DNA from: Vitis vinifera
Lineage: Eukaryota > Streptophyta > Magnoliopsida > Vitales > Vitaceae
Reading direction: 5' to 3'
Assembly: GCF_030704535.1 (NCBI RefSeq)
Contig: NC_081819.1
Location: forward strand, 15,777,501-15,841,500
Length of the DNA stretch: 64,000 nucleotides
The notes under the pieces are model-generated. The model saw nothing but the letters and a program-made list of their open reading frames with translations, ran no database searches and was not told the origin of the DNA. Positions 1 to 10,063 of this stretch are shown here, piece after piece. A program made the translations under genes and the position numbers. Within the stretch, counting starts at the first letter, position 1. Every line of letters starts with the position of its first letter.

Positions 1-178
1 CTAGGCAACCAATCCGATTGTTTTGTGACAATAAAGCCGCATGTGACATTGCTCATAATCTAGTACAACATGATCGTACAAAGCATGTCGAGGTGGATAA
101 ATTCTTCATTAAGGAAAAGTTGGATGATAAGATTGTGGAATTGCCTAAGATTCAATCAGAAGATCAATTGGCCGATAT
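1..178 (+). pseudogene. copia pol, RNase H C-terminal part, segment 1 (interrupted)
   Basis: Partial at the window start. The translated frame contains LFCDNKAACDIAHN and RTKHVEVDKFFIKEKL, the typical copia RNase H block (FCDN, the H-D spacing TKHVEVD), and ends at SEDQLADI. Intact copia elements continue with LTK, and exactly that continuation is found at 2076. RNase H degrades the RNA strand of the RNA-DNA hybrid during reverse transcription. The frame has no internal stop in this segment. The solo LTR that begins at 179 broke it. Confidence 0.88.
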
Positions 179-2075
179 TGATTACTACTCAAAAAGTGCT
201 ATTTGATAACCTATAATTAATCCTTTTAAACACTTTTGAGTAGTAGTTTAGGCCTTTTAACTCAATTGGCATGTTAAGGATCCTTTAAAGCAATTTTGAT
301 CACTTTGTGTAAGTTTTGGTGTTTTTGATAGTATTTTGATCACCAAAGCAAGTCAAGAATGAGGAGAGCTATGAGGAATCTTGGGCAAAGCTTAGAATTC
401 AATTGCTAAGAGTGAATCCGGATTGCAAGGAGAAAAAGCAAAGAGAATCTGCCATGAAGCCTATTCTTGATGACAGTCGTAGCAGCCACTTTTGGAGCAC
501 TTTCTGAAGTCCAAATGATGCATGCTATATACCATTTCAAAGCTCAGGAAGTCAACAATCCAATGCTTCAAACGGTACGCAATTTGGAGTTGAAACGAAG
601 AAGTTACAGCCATTACAAGTCAATCACTCTAAAGTGTTGCGGAATCAGCCATTTGTTGCGAGAATTTCGCAGCACTTTTGTACAGTAAGATGTTTCTCCT
701 TCTGACGATGCACGAACCATGCCGCAAGAAGGGAGCTGGAAACCTCAAGATGGAAGCCAACTTTGCAGCCTGGTGAAGATAGCTTGATGTTGCGAAAATA
801 TTTCGCAGCCCTCTCGGGTGTCTGCGAAATTTCGCAGACACTACTTTTCTCCTGCGAAATGGCTCCTGAAGCCTCCCGAAGCTTGCTACCGACATTGGGA
901 GATATTTTCCATTAGATTTTTGTTGTCTAAATCCCAAAATACTCCTTGTAAACCACCAATTACATGATTCCTTAGTTTTTAAGTTAGTAAAAAGACCAAA
1001 TATCTTTGTAATAATTAGTTTTATATTGTTTTGATATAAATACCTCTCGGGAGCCTGTTCTCAGGAGAGGAATTCCTTCTGTAAACGTTTGGTAAGCTAG
1101 TAAAGTCTATTTTCTTTCTACTGCCTTACCTTCTCACTTTGTATTTTCATTTTATTTCTAAGTTATGAATTCTCTGAGGAGTTTTCCCCAGAGAATGAGT
1201 AACTAAACCTCCAATTCCTTGGAGCTAAGGTTGCCGGGGAAGGTTCCAAGTGCAAGAATGCAAAGCTCTGTGGTTTTAGCTATTAATGAAGAGGAAGTGA
1301 AATCCTTTAGTGATTTCTATGTTTTTAGTTAACTTAAAACACCTTGGAGTCACCTGGGCCAACACTTGGTAAGGCAAGTGATTTCCAACCGTGGAAATGC
1401 ACTAGTTTACCCCTTGCGAGCCTCTGGTAGGTGTCTTCAAGGTAGGATTTTCTGGAATTACCAACACTTGGTAAGCTTTTGGACTCCTAGGAGACATCCA
1501 TTAGTTATCTCTTGCGAGTTTGTGAAGGGAAGTCCAAGGTTAAAGATCACCTTGAATGGTAAGTGCTCGTGAGAGGCATGAACCATTGCAAGTTGCATCA
1601 GTGAGAGAATTAAAGTGAAATCTAATTGAAGGAGTCTCTGTACATCACCGGTTAGAGAATTGACTCTAAGTTGAATCTCTAATGCGAGGAAATGAACCAT
1701 CTGACCGGAGCTATGTCTTTTGCATGAGGAACCACCCCAGTGAACCTAAATCTCCAAGGAATGTTTTTCTTCCTAAATTATTCCAAACTTCTGTTAAGTT
1801 AGTTAGTTTAAGTCTCAACCTTTACCAATCAAAGTTTGTGTTTTATTTCTTAAGCTAACCGTGAAATGAAACAAGACCAATTCACTTGGAATTGGTATCC
1901 TTGATTGCTTGTTAGTCATTCCCAGTGAACGATCCTAGAGCCACTATACTATAGTAGCTTTGTATTTGCTACCCTAGTGTATGGTGTTATAGGTATAAAT
2001 TTTGTTGATCACTTCCTCAATCAAGGAGCACCAGCTGAACACAAATCAGCTGAGACACCAATTGGGCATGAGTCA
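179..2075 (+). mobile_element. Solo LTR (1897 bp) inserted in the copia pol
   Basis: Begins TGATTACTACTC and ends GGCATGAGTCA (TG...CA), flanked by the 5-bp direct repeat GATAT (174-178 and 2076-2080). One GATAT copy joins the interrupted copia frame back together, so the borders are certain to the base. A TATAAATA box at 1035-1042 on the plus strand gives the orientation and a likely U3/R region. Near the 5' end, actactcaaaaagtg (183-197) is nearly inverted at about 231-247. No coding domains were seen, and short ORFs inside it are chance. The LTR length suggests a gypsy family, but the family was not identified. Confidence 0.92.
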
Positions 2076-2162
2076 GATATCCTCACCAAAGCTGTCTCAA
2101 GTCAAGTGTTCTCAAAATTTTTAGACAAGTTGGGCATGTGTGACATCTATGCACCAACTTGA
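2076..2162 (+). pseudogene. copia pol, C-terminal tail, segment 2
   Basis: The frame reads DILTKAVSSQVFSKF and then KLGMCDIYAPT followed by TGA at 2160-2162. This is the standard end of copia polyproteins just upstream of the polypurine tract. It continues segment 1 (ending SEDQLADI) in frame across one copy of the GATAT duplication. No function is expected from the split gene. Confidence 0.88.
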
Positions 2163-2169
2163 GGGGGAG
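2161..2169 (+). other. copia polypurine tract
   Basis: GAGGGGGAG overlaps the pol stop codon and directly abuts the LTR start TGTTGAG. It is the expected primer site for plus-strand DNA synthesis. Confidence 0.85.
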
Positions 2170-2457
2170 TGTTGAGATATTAGGAATGCTTTCCGTATAT
2201 CATTCTTTCCTTATATTATTTAGTGTTGAGATATTAGGAATGTTTAAATATTAGGAAAGTTGAGATATTAAGAATATTGAGATATTAGGAATATTGAGAT
2301 ATTAGGAAAGTTGAGATATTAGGATATTAGTTGTTATTTCCTTATATCATTCTTTCCTTGTATCATTCCTTCCCATTCTTAGAATGGTGATTACCCTCTA
2401 TATATACTCTGTGCATGAACGAATGAAAGTATGAATGGAAAAAACTACCATTTATCA
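2170..2457 (+). repeat. copia 3' LTR with internal GTTGAGATATTAGGAA tandem repeats
   Basis: Starts TGTTGAGATATTAGG right after the PPT and probably ends TTTATCA at 2457 (the end is uncertain by a few bases, and CTACCA at 2450 is an alternative). Between 2221 and 2330 the 16-bp motif GTTGAGATATTAGGAA recurs about six times with small changes. A TATATATACTC box lies at about 2400. Confidence 0.8.
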
Positions 2458-3060
2458 ATTTGAAGAGAAACCTGGATTCGAATGTTTGGCCTGAGTAGCT
2501 GGAAACCGAAGAAAAAACGAACATGGAAAGGTACCAAGCTTTACCAAATAACGGGATCCCGGAATCCTAAGAAACAGTTGAAGAGGGAGAAACAAAAGAA
2601 GTGCAAGAAACAGAAGAAACAGTTGAAGAAGAAGCAGAAGAAGAAGAAAGAAACAGTTGAAAAAGAAACAGAAGAAACAGTTCTTGGAGAAGAAGAAGCA
2701 GAAGAAACAGTTGAAGAAGAAGAAGAAGAAGAAGAAGAAGAAGAATAAACAGAAGAAACAGTTGAAGAAGAAACTGAAGAAACATAAGATGGAGAAGAAG
2801 AAACAGAAGAAACAAAGTAAACAGTTGAAGAAGGAGAAGAAAGTGAAGAAACAGTAGAAGAAAAAACAGAAGTAACCGAGCCCAAACCATGGAATCAAAG
2901 GCCAAGAAAAAGATGGATCAAGAAATTCTTTCTTCAGTAGAAAACACACCGGAAACAAAAAACATCAGACATTGATGACGATTTACGCGCCATGACGGAG
3001 TCTAGAGCACTTACAAGACTAAAGAAGAGAACCAGAATGCAAAAAGATTTGTAGATGTAA
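2458..3060 (+). pseudogene. Glutamate-rich locus, copy 1 (frameshifted)
   Basis: A GAA/ACA/GTT-rich stretch whose plus-strand reading alternates between EETVEEE-like and KKQLKKK-like frames, so the acidic frame is broken by frameshifts. It starts right at the copia LTR with a sequence like the TCCTGGAATCAAATG unit of copy 2. It ends with aaaacacaccggaaacaaaaa, matching the end of copy 2 near 4940. I do not recognise the protein. Long minus-strand ORFs rich in Ser or Phe here are shadows of the purine-rich repeat. Most likely a decayed duplicate of 4148-5045. Confidence 0.55.
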
Positions 3061-4047
3061 GACATTGATGTTCAATCATTAGCTTTGTCGTGGGCCAATT
3101 TCATTTCTTTCTTAATGTCTGGATTTTAGGGTTTTCATGAACAGCGTTACACTTGATTGATCATATTTTGGAACTTGAGTAATGAAAAACATGGTAGGTT
3201 GGGTTATCTTTTTCGTCCCTTTTCTTAGTTACCAAACGGGGGCACGCATATCCTTATGGACTGATCGAGCCCAATTGTGGCACTTGCAGATTGAATGGGA
3301 TTGCAGAGAAACATGATCACTTTAAAGGTGCAATCTTAAGAACATTGGTAGGAGGGTCGATTGTTGTCAATAGTATGAAGCTATAGTAACTTCAATCAAG
3401 TTTGGAGTTTGCAGCATTTTCTTATTAAGATTACGTTTAAGATTTTAGAACTAACACTTGAATTATAAAAATTTTCAAATATTATAAATATTAAAAATAC
3501 TTCCTAAAATGCTCTAAATATCAATACTAGAGTCCATTTCAAAAAAACATTTTACAAAATTAAGTTTTATAAAACATTTTTAAAATATTAAAAAATCATT
3601 TATAATGCTTAATTAAGAATCACTTACTATTAAAAGTGATTCTTTCAAAAACACTTCTACTTTAAATAAAAATAGTGTCAGGTGTACGATTATTATTAAC
3701 CAAGCATCATCGGAATATCAAGTTGTTAATAAAAAATTATTTTTCTCATATTTAGTTATAGATGCTAAAGAAATTGCTAGAAACTAATTTGAAACTTTGG
3801 AAGGATTGGACTATTCCAAATGAAATGGTAGCTTACCTAATAAATAAATCCTCCCATCAAGCACTTGATGATTTTAGGTGGAGACTTTGGTGAGGCAAGA
3901 TGAAATTAGGGGTAGTTGTTTCACAACTCTTTTGTATTTGACTGTTCAATCGGTCTAACCCGTTTAACATGTTCACAGCCCAACCCCATTTATAACATGT
4001 TAATTTGTAAATTTAAAGTTAAAAGGTGTTAACAACCCCATTTCTTG
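3061..4047. other. AT-rich intergenic DNA with a short foldback
   Basis: No gene seen. At 3616-3643 AGAATCACTT and AAGTGATTCT form a perfect 10-bp inverted repeat with an 8-nt loop. Grapevine-like hAT MITEs carry similar motifs, but I could not place terminal repeats or a target duplication. Confidence 0.4.
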
Positions 4048-4147
4048 TACTATTTTCTCTCTAAACCACCTCAACTTCAACTCTCAATTCTCTCTCTCTC
4101 TCTCTCACTCAAAGTCTCCCCACTTTTGATGCAATTTCCAGACCTTA

Positions 4148-4980
4148 ATGGCCGGAGAAACGCCCCCAACTCATGATAATTCCCACTTGGGGAATGGAGG
4201 AGAAGAAGATGAAAAAGAAGAAGAAACCCGGAATCGAAGGCCCAGCTTCGCCAAATGACGGAATCTTGGAATCCCAAAGACCTGAAACGCAAAGAAAAAG
4301 GATGAGAAGAAGAAGAAGAAGAGGAAGAAACAGAAGAATCCTGGAATCAAATGTCTCGCCTGAGCTGGGAAACGAAGAAAATCGAATGAGGAGTGGTTCC
4401 AAGCTTCACCAAGTCACGGAATCCTGGAATCCTAAAGATCTGAAACGCAAAGAAATGGAACCAGAAGAAAGACGAAGAAACAGAGGAAGAAGAAGAAGAA
4501 ACTGAAGAAACAGTTGAAGAAGAAGAAGAAGAAGGAGAAAGTAAGGGAACATTTGAAAAAGAAGAAGACGAAACTGAGGAAACAGTTGAAGAGGAAGAAG
4601 AAGAAGCAACGGACGAAACAGTTGAAGAAGAAGAAGGAACTGAGGAAACAGATGACGAAGAAGAAGAAACAGACGAAACAGTTGAAGAAGAAATAGGAAC
4701 TGAGGAAACAGATGACGAAGAAGAAGAAACAGAAGAAACGGTTGAAGAAGAAGAAATAGACGAAACAGTTGAAGAAGAAGAAGAAGAAGAAACTGAGGAA
4801 ACAGATGATGTTGAAAAAGAAACAGAGGGAACAGTTGAAGAAGAAACTGAGGAAATAGTACAAGAAAAAACAGAAGTGACAGCGCCCAAACGATGGAATC
4901 AAGGGCCGAGAAAATATGGAACAAGAAATTCTTCAGCAGAAAACACACTGGAAACAAAAACGTCAAAGACGAATCAATAG
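4148..4980 (+). pseudogene. Glutamate-rich locus, copy 2 (178-codon acidic open stretch)
   Basis: A CT-rich leader (4080-4120) precedes ATG at 4148, which opens a 36-aa frame (MAGETPPTHDNSHLGNG...) ending at TGA 4256-4258. Degenerate units of about 150 bp follow (SWNPKDLKRKE, EEEETEESWNQMS) with stops at 4303 and 4387. From 4444 to the TAG at 4978-4980 there is a continuous acidic frame of 178 codons with no ATG at its head. It is made of repeated EETVEEEE/TEETDDEEE blocks and ends in a basic tail (APKRWNQGPRKYG). Either this is a spliced gene whose junctions I cannot fix, or a decayed repeat protein. The family was not recognised. Minus-strand Ser/Leu-rich ORFs of up to 219 aa here are shadows. 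Confidence 0.5.
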
Positions 4981-5356
4981 TCCCAAGACCGAAGTTCTCG
5001 ATCATGCTTTCACCCAAAGAAATTGAAGAGGACATCGTGCCATGATCGGAATCAAACCATCTCAAAAACCAAAGAAGAGATCCAAGAAAGTGAAAAAAGT
5101 AGTATGATTCTTATTTTCACTTTAAACTCTTTTTAGAGTTAGTAATCTCTCGTAATAAAATTAAGGTCTCCTTACACTTTTGAATTGATACTTATCAAAA
5201 GGTAAATAATTTGATCTCATTGCTTTGTACTTCAATTGTGTCTCATTTTGTTTGTAACTCGGTCATGTTCTTTTATATTTAGGTCTCATTTGTTTGTATC
5301 TGATCTCATATATTTGTATCATCATGCAACAACCTATATTCCATCATATACTTTTA

Positions 5357-5695
5357 GGTTATGTTTGGTTCTCGAAAAATATTAAGGAAAGGAAAAAAAA
5401 TGCAAAAGAAAATGATTTTTTTTATGTTTGGTTGTACTATAAAAAATATCAAAGAAAATAAAATATAATTAAAATTTTATATATTTTTACATTATTTAAT
5501 TTTCATGTTAATGAGTTAAAATAAATAAAATGAGTTTGAAGTAACAAATAAAAATAATTTATTGATTTTTAATCTATTTTTTATTTTCTTTCACTTTTTT
5601 TTTTTTTTTTTTTACTTTTTCTTTTCTTCTACTTTTTCTTTATATTTTATTTCCATTACATCTTCCCTCAAATTTTTCGGGAACCAAACATAACC
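5357..5695. mobile_element. Tourist/PIF-Harbinger-like MITE
   Basis: Terminal inverted repeats GGTTATGTTTGGTTCTCGAA (from 5357) and, on the other strand, GGTTATGTTTGGTTCCCGAA (to 5695) match over about 24 bp with one difference. Both ends are flanked by TTA (5354-5356 and 5696-5698), the 3-bp target duplication of PIF/Harbinger elements. The 339-bp interior is AT-rich and non-coding, as expected for a MITE. It sits about 250 bp upstream of the gene at 5944. Confidence 0.88.
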
Positions 5696-5943
5696 TTAAC
5701 GTTTAAGATTATGGGTTCAATAGGTATTGAATGTGTACCCTAGTATTTTCCTAAAATTATATAAATTCATACATAACCTTTTAATGAGATTAGAAAAGAT
5801 GGTTTTGAAAAGCTAACCCAAATGAGCTGAAGCAGAAAATGTGAGGCCCAAAACAAAAGGGAAGCCCATTAGGGAAAAGCCCAAACCAGAGCATAATAGC
5901 CTATATAGACAAAGGACCAAAACAAGGAGAAAAGAGAAGGCAA

Positions 5944-7931
5944 ATGGAGGAAAATGGCCACGGCAGTGGCGATGGTAGTCATTGGTGGTGGGCTCTGGCA
6001 AGCGCCGCCCAATTAGGGTGGGGCGTATTCTCGTACCGGAGAGGCGGGGTCGGCGACTCTAGCCTCATGCCAGTCAAAGCCTTTGGCGTCGCCTCCCTCT
6101 TCGTCGGCGCTGCCGCCTCGGCCGCCTTTGGCGTCCTCCACGCTTCCGGCATTCACAAGGTTTATGGATCTTCTCCCTCCCTTTATTATATTTTCCAAGA
6201 TCTGAAATTGAAGCATTTATTGTGGAAGTTTTTGTTTGCACACCAATCAATCACAAAAGGAAGAAAGAATCATGAATTTGTGCCTTCTGATAGTTAAAAT
6301 ACCTAAAAAAGAAAAGGAAGAAAAACCCTAAATGAGTGAGCTATGATATCACAATTTGAATTTAAATTACTTGCGTAGATGAATATGTGCTGCAGGTAAC
6401 TGATGTACAAATGGATAGAACAATTGATTCCAAGCTATTTGGGTGCAGAGGGGAATGAGAGGTAGATCACTGGGCATTGGATGAAGTGAAATTCACTTGA
6501 ATTCATAATGGGAAATGAGATAGATTGTTGATTGGAGGAAGAAAGCACAGGAGAAGAACCACTGTCAAGAAGATTAAGGGCTTCTTCTTGTTAAGGTCAA
6601 GGATTTCGTCTAATTCGTCAACTGGGTCATTCAAAAAGTTGTAATGCATAACTTCCCTTGATTTGGAGACTAGTATTACTCTTTCAAATTAGGGTTATGA
6701 TGCAATAAAATTGGCTAACTTGAAGAAGCAACCTTTCAACACCCAAATCTCCTAGGATGGAGACAGAGTATTTCGCATCTCACAAGGGCATTGTCAGTTT
6801 CTGGTAGTACCCTTGGCCTCCTTAGGTGGTTGAAATGGGTTTGCATTTGGAGGAATTACAATTCAGTAAAGTTGGAATATGTTAGCTACTTGTATGAATT
6901 CTGCTTTCTTGGTGCTGAAAGTTGCTGGCTGTCTAATGTTTAGTTTGAGGTTGTTTTAGGTATTTTCTTTATTTAGTTTGAAGTGTATAATCCAAGACTA
7001 GCAGAAGCAACTCACCCCCAAGTACTTGGGATTAAGACTTTGCGAGACTTAATAGGATTTTACAATATGTTCTTTGTTTTATTAAAAGTTTGTATGTTTG
7101 AGCTTTAATGATTTTGGCAACAGGGCTTAGATATGAAAAAACCCGATTGTTTTCTACTTGAGCAAAGTTTGTGGAGATCATTGCAGTGGATAATTTTAAC
7201 TAAATATGAGCTCATATTAACCGCACTTGTTAGTGAGAATAGTTGAAAGCATTATAGAAATTACAAATTTGTCATTTTCTTTTGGGACCTCCCTACATAC
7301 TTGTATGGCTCAATGCGCACCTACATGAAAGGAGATTACAATTTCCTCACTATTGAAGAATATGGGATTGGGTCATTGTTACAGGGAGAGGCATGATCAT
7401 CATAATAAACATTTCGGAGTGATATTGGATACACTGGAAAAAGGATTGGCTTAATGTAATATTATAGATAAGCTCCTCCCATTTTCTTCATTTCTTTCTT
7501 TTAAAAGCCCACTCTTTCATTCCTCAATCTACCGTTACAATCTAGCCAAATCATATCCAGTTTCATCTCTTTCCCTTTTGATGCTATGTAATTTGCACCT
7601 AAAACCTAGGTCACTTGTATCAGCCTTATTCTCTATTTTGAGTATTGGCCTTCAAGATATTGTTAAACATATCAATCAAGTGGAAAGATTCAAAATGCAT
7701 ATTTGAACTCTATTCCTTGCTCCTTTTTGGGGATAATGCAATATGATATCCTAAATATTATTCTCATGCTTACATCTTTTACAACATTGTATTACAAAAA
7801 CCATGTATGTATGATCTAGTATTTGTGTGATGCACTGACAGGCTGCCTGATATTTGTAGGTAGAAGACCTCAAGGAAATGGGTGCCAATATAAGGACAGG
7901 ACTTGGAGTTCGTCCACGAGGCACGGGATAA
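5944..7931 (+). CDS. Small two-exon membrane protein, 95 aa
   Basis: Exons 5944-6159 and 7860-7931. The donor is AAG|GTTTAT and the acceptor TTTGTAG|GTAGAAG, with phase 0 at the junction (GIHK then VEDLKEMG). Start ATG at 5944. The protein begins MEENGHGSGDGSHWWW and has two hydrophobic segments (about residues 14-30 and 46-70) separated by a basic loop SYRRG, with a basic C-terminal tail (GLGVRPRGTG). Similar small uncharacterised plant membrane proteins with the WWW...AAQLGWG, MPVKAF and SGIHKVEDLKE blocks are familiar to me, but I know no function. The high GC of exon 1 stands out from its AT-rich surroundings. The open frame that runs into the intron to 6297 is read-through. Confidence 0.82.
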
Positions 7932-8829
7932 ATAAATTTTTTATTTACTTTCTTTTCTTTTTTTATGGTAAATTTGAATGTCATAACAAGCTTTGTATTT
8001 GGGATTCTGATTATGAGGAAAGAATTGGAGTGTTCTGCTTTTGTATTCCTGTAAGAACTCTTCATCTTTTTTAGCTAGAAAAGTCCTATTTCATTCAGTT
8101 GTAGGCATGATGTAGTTAACTAAACTAAGCTCTCCTCATTTGAGGAAAATGAAAAGGAAAATATTCTTTAATTAAGCTCTTTACAAAGTTCAGGTTTCCA
8201 AAAAGATATTAAATCCTTGCCTCAGCTGGTACAAATATTGATGTCTGGCTATGGTTTTGGTTATTCACTGTATAGTTAGTTTTGCTGCATTGGTTTAATA
8301 GTTAAGAGCACCAGTCATAAGATAATAGATTATCCGAGAGAGCAGGCACTTTGATCGAACTGAGATCGGGTCTAACATGCATAAGGTGATGGATCATTTG
8401 GTTAATATCTCGCATTTGGATTGGAGTGCTTCTTTGGATGACCTTATCTAAACTTTGATGTTAGATTTCAGTACCATCTGCTTGCTGATACATTTTCCTT
8501 GGTGTCTGTCCCTTCTCATGTTTTGGAATGAGAATATCGACCTTGGTTTTCTGCATATATGTCTGAATCCTATTTGGATCCCAATTTTCCATTTTTTCTG
8601 CATACTAGTAAATTTCTTGGTTTTCCTTCAGGACAAGGAGCTGCTGAGAAAACATTGGGAAGAAAAAGAAATTGATGCAATGCTATCCTCATCAAGACTC
8701 CCATTTTGTCACCATGGAAATCTGTTCATTGTTTGTACTGACCTATCATTAAGTTTTGAGTCTCGGAATCAAAACTTCTTGATTTATGTATTTTTCCTTC
8801 TAAAAGAGAACACTTATTTGAGAAATTAA
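7932..8829 (+). other. 3' region of the small membrane-protein gene, possible extra exon
   Basis: Downstream of the stop, a GTAAATTTG donor-like site (about 7967) and a TTTTCCTTCAG acceptor (8630s) bracket a segment reading DKELLRKHWEEKEIDAM. It could be a 3'-UTR exon or an alternative last exon. Sequence alone cannot decide. The rest shows no gene. Confidence 0.3.
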
Positions 8830-8955
8830 AAAAAAAAAAATTAATTGTCTTTTTAAAAAATCACGTGCGGTTTTTATCACACATCACCGTTATAGTCCAC
8901 AGAAAAAATAATATAATTTTTCATAAGATTCTGCAAATTAAATTAACTTTAATAA

Positions 8956-10063
8956 TTAATTCTGCTCAGAATGAGAGGTTGATACTTCCTTCTTGGGTTG
9001 ATACTTCTTGCACCAAAGTGGCCTTCCATGGACCAAAAATTTGGCATGCTCTTTGTTGTTGACGATCAAGGCTGGCACGCTGGATTTAGTGAACACCACC
9101 TTCCCGAACAACGGCGGTCCTCTTCTGGTCTCCGCCCAGTTCACGTCAACCTTTTCTACGCAATCTCCATACATCCTGTCACATTTCCACCATTATTAAT
9201 GAACATTCTAATATATATTCATATTTCTATCATATTTGTCACGTAAACTTCCTCCTGATTGAGTATGCATGCATGCATGCAAGTGTTGGATATTCCATAC
9301 GTACGTACGTCCTAAGGAGAAAAGCAAAATTAGCCTAGGGATTCAATATTTACGTAGTAAAAAACTGCCATAACTGGAAATTGCTCAGAGGATATCCATT
9401 GGAGAAGGTGATGAACAAGCTTCGATCTTCCTCGGGTGCTCTCTCTTGCCACGGGTTCCATTCCTTCGCAAAAGGGTTGAGTTTGGATCGAGCCCTAGTT
9501 AGCAGCGGCCCATTTATTGGGGAAAGCCCTGGCAGGCCTGCAGCGCCACCCTGCTGGTTCATCCCCTGTCCCATTGGTCGGAACCATTTCCTCACAACCT
9601 GTCCAGTAGTTTTAATATCATGGGATTCATCACAAGTGTTATTATTATCAGCCTTGAGCCCTCTCTCTTCCAAAATATCCTTGAAAATCACGCTGCATAC
9701 TCCATTACAGAGTCCAGAAATGTCCTTGGAGACGGAATCTTTGTTTTTGGATATGTTAAAGAGGGAGGAACGGCACCCAGAAAGCCTAGCAGTGATCGGA
9801 ATGACACCCAATGAACCAGACTGAAGTGAATCAGAGTTGAGAGAAGCCAAGGCCACCTTGGCTTCAGCACAGGCATGGGCCAAGAGTTCATCATCATGAC
9901 AGCACAATCGTTTCACTATGTCTTCGTACCCTTCTGCCTCAAGCCATAGCCAGAAGGAAACAATCCTCATGGAGAGTTGGACGTCGGTCCCCATATCAAG
10001 AATTCTGCGAAACACAATCCTTTCCAGATGGTGGAGGGCGACAATGGCCTGAACTGCGTCCAT
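8956..10063 (-). CDS. PAM2-like motif plus RRM protein, 309 aa
   Basis: Two exons on the minus strand: 10063-9354 and 9175-8956. The donor after TTTTTTACTAC is GTAAATATT and the acceptor is TGTGACAG. The joined frame reads FFTT-MYGDCVEKVDVNWAE. The N-terminal part (MDAVQAIVALHHLERIVF..., about residues 1-100) is helical and of unknown type. Near residue 205 SKLNPFAKEWNP matches the PAM2 pattern (LNxxAxxFxP) with Trp in place of Phe. PAM2 binds the MLLE domain of poly(A)-binding protein. A C-terminal RRM follows: RSLFITFSNGYPL (beta 1), CVEKVDVNW (beta 2), GPPLFGKVVF (RNP1-like), and HGRPLWCKKY. The RNP1 core is atypical. It likely acts in the cytoplasm on mRNA (inference). I chose the start at MDAVQ. 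An upstream in-frame Met at 10162 would add 33 residues coded by CT-rich, UTR-like DNA. Confidence 0.82.
9265..9310. repeat. Two self-complementary tetranucleotide repeats in the RRM-gene intron
   Basis: ATGCATGCATGCATGCAA at 9265-9282 and ACGTACGTACGT at 9299-9310 lie 16 bp apart in the 178-bp intron (9176-9353). Both are palindromic runs. Confidence 0.9.

Larger units (their letters stand above)
1..2457 (+). mobile_element. Ty1/copia retrotransposon, 3' part (end of pol, PPT, 3' LTR)
   Basis: The window opens inside the RNase H end of a copia pol. The coding frame runs to 178, is interrupted by a 1.9-kb solo LTR, and resumes at 2076 to a stop at 2160-2162. A purine run GAGGGGGAG (2161-2169) follows, then an LTR starting TGTTGAGATATTAGG. 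The 5' LTR and most of pol lie outside the window, so the target-site duplication of this element cannot be checked. Confidence 0.88.

Noticed and set aside
2455..2958. Minus-strand ORFs rich in Phe, Ser or Leu (also 4347-5065)
   Set aside because: They are antisense readings of the purine-rich GAA repeats in every frame. The composition is only the triplet repeat.
5944..6297. 117-aa single-exon reading of the small membrane protein
   Set aside because: It reads through a good splice donor into AT-rich intron. The spliced form gives a coherent C-terminus at 7860-7931.
9381..9824. 147-aa plus-strand ORF
   Set aside because: Antisense to exon 1 of the PAM2/RRM gene, whose minus-strand frame has clear motifs.
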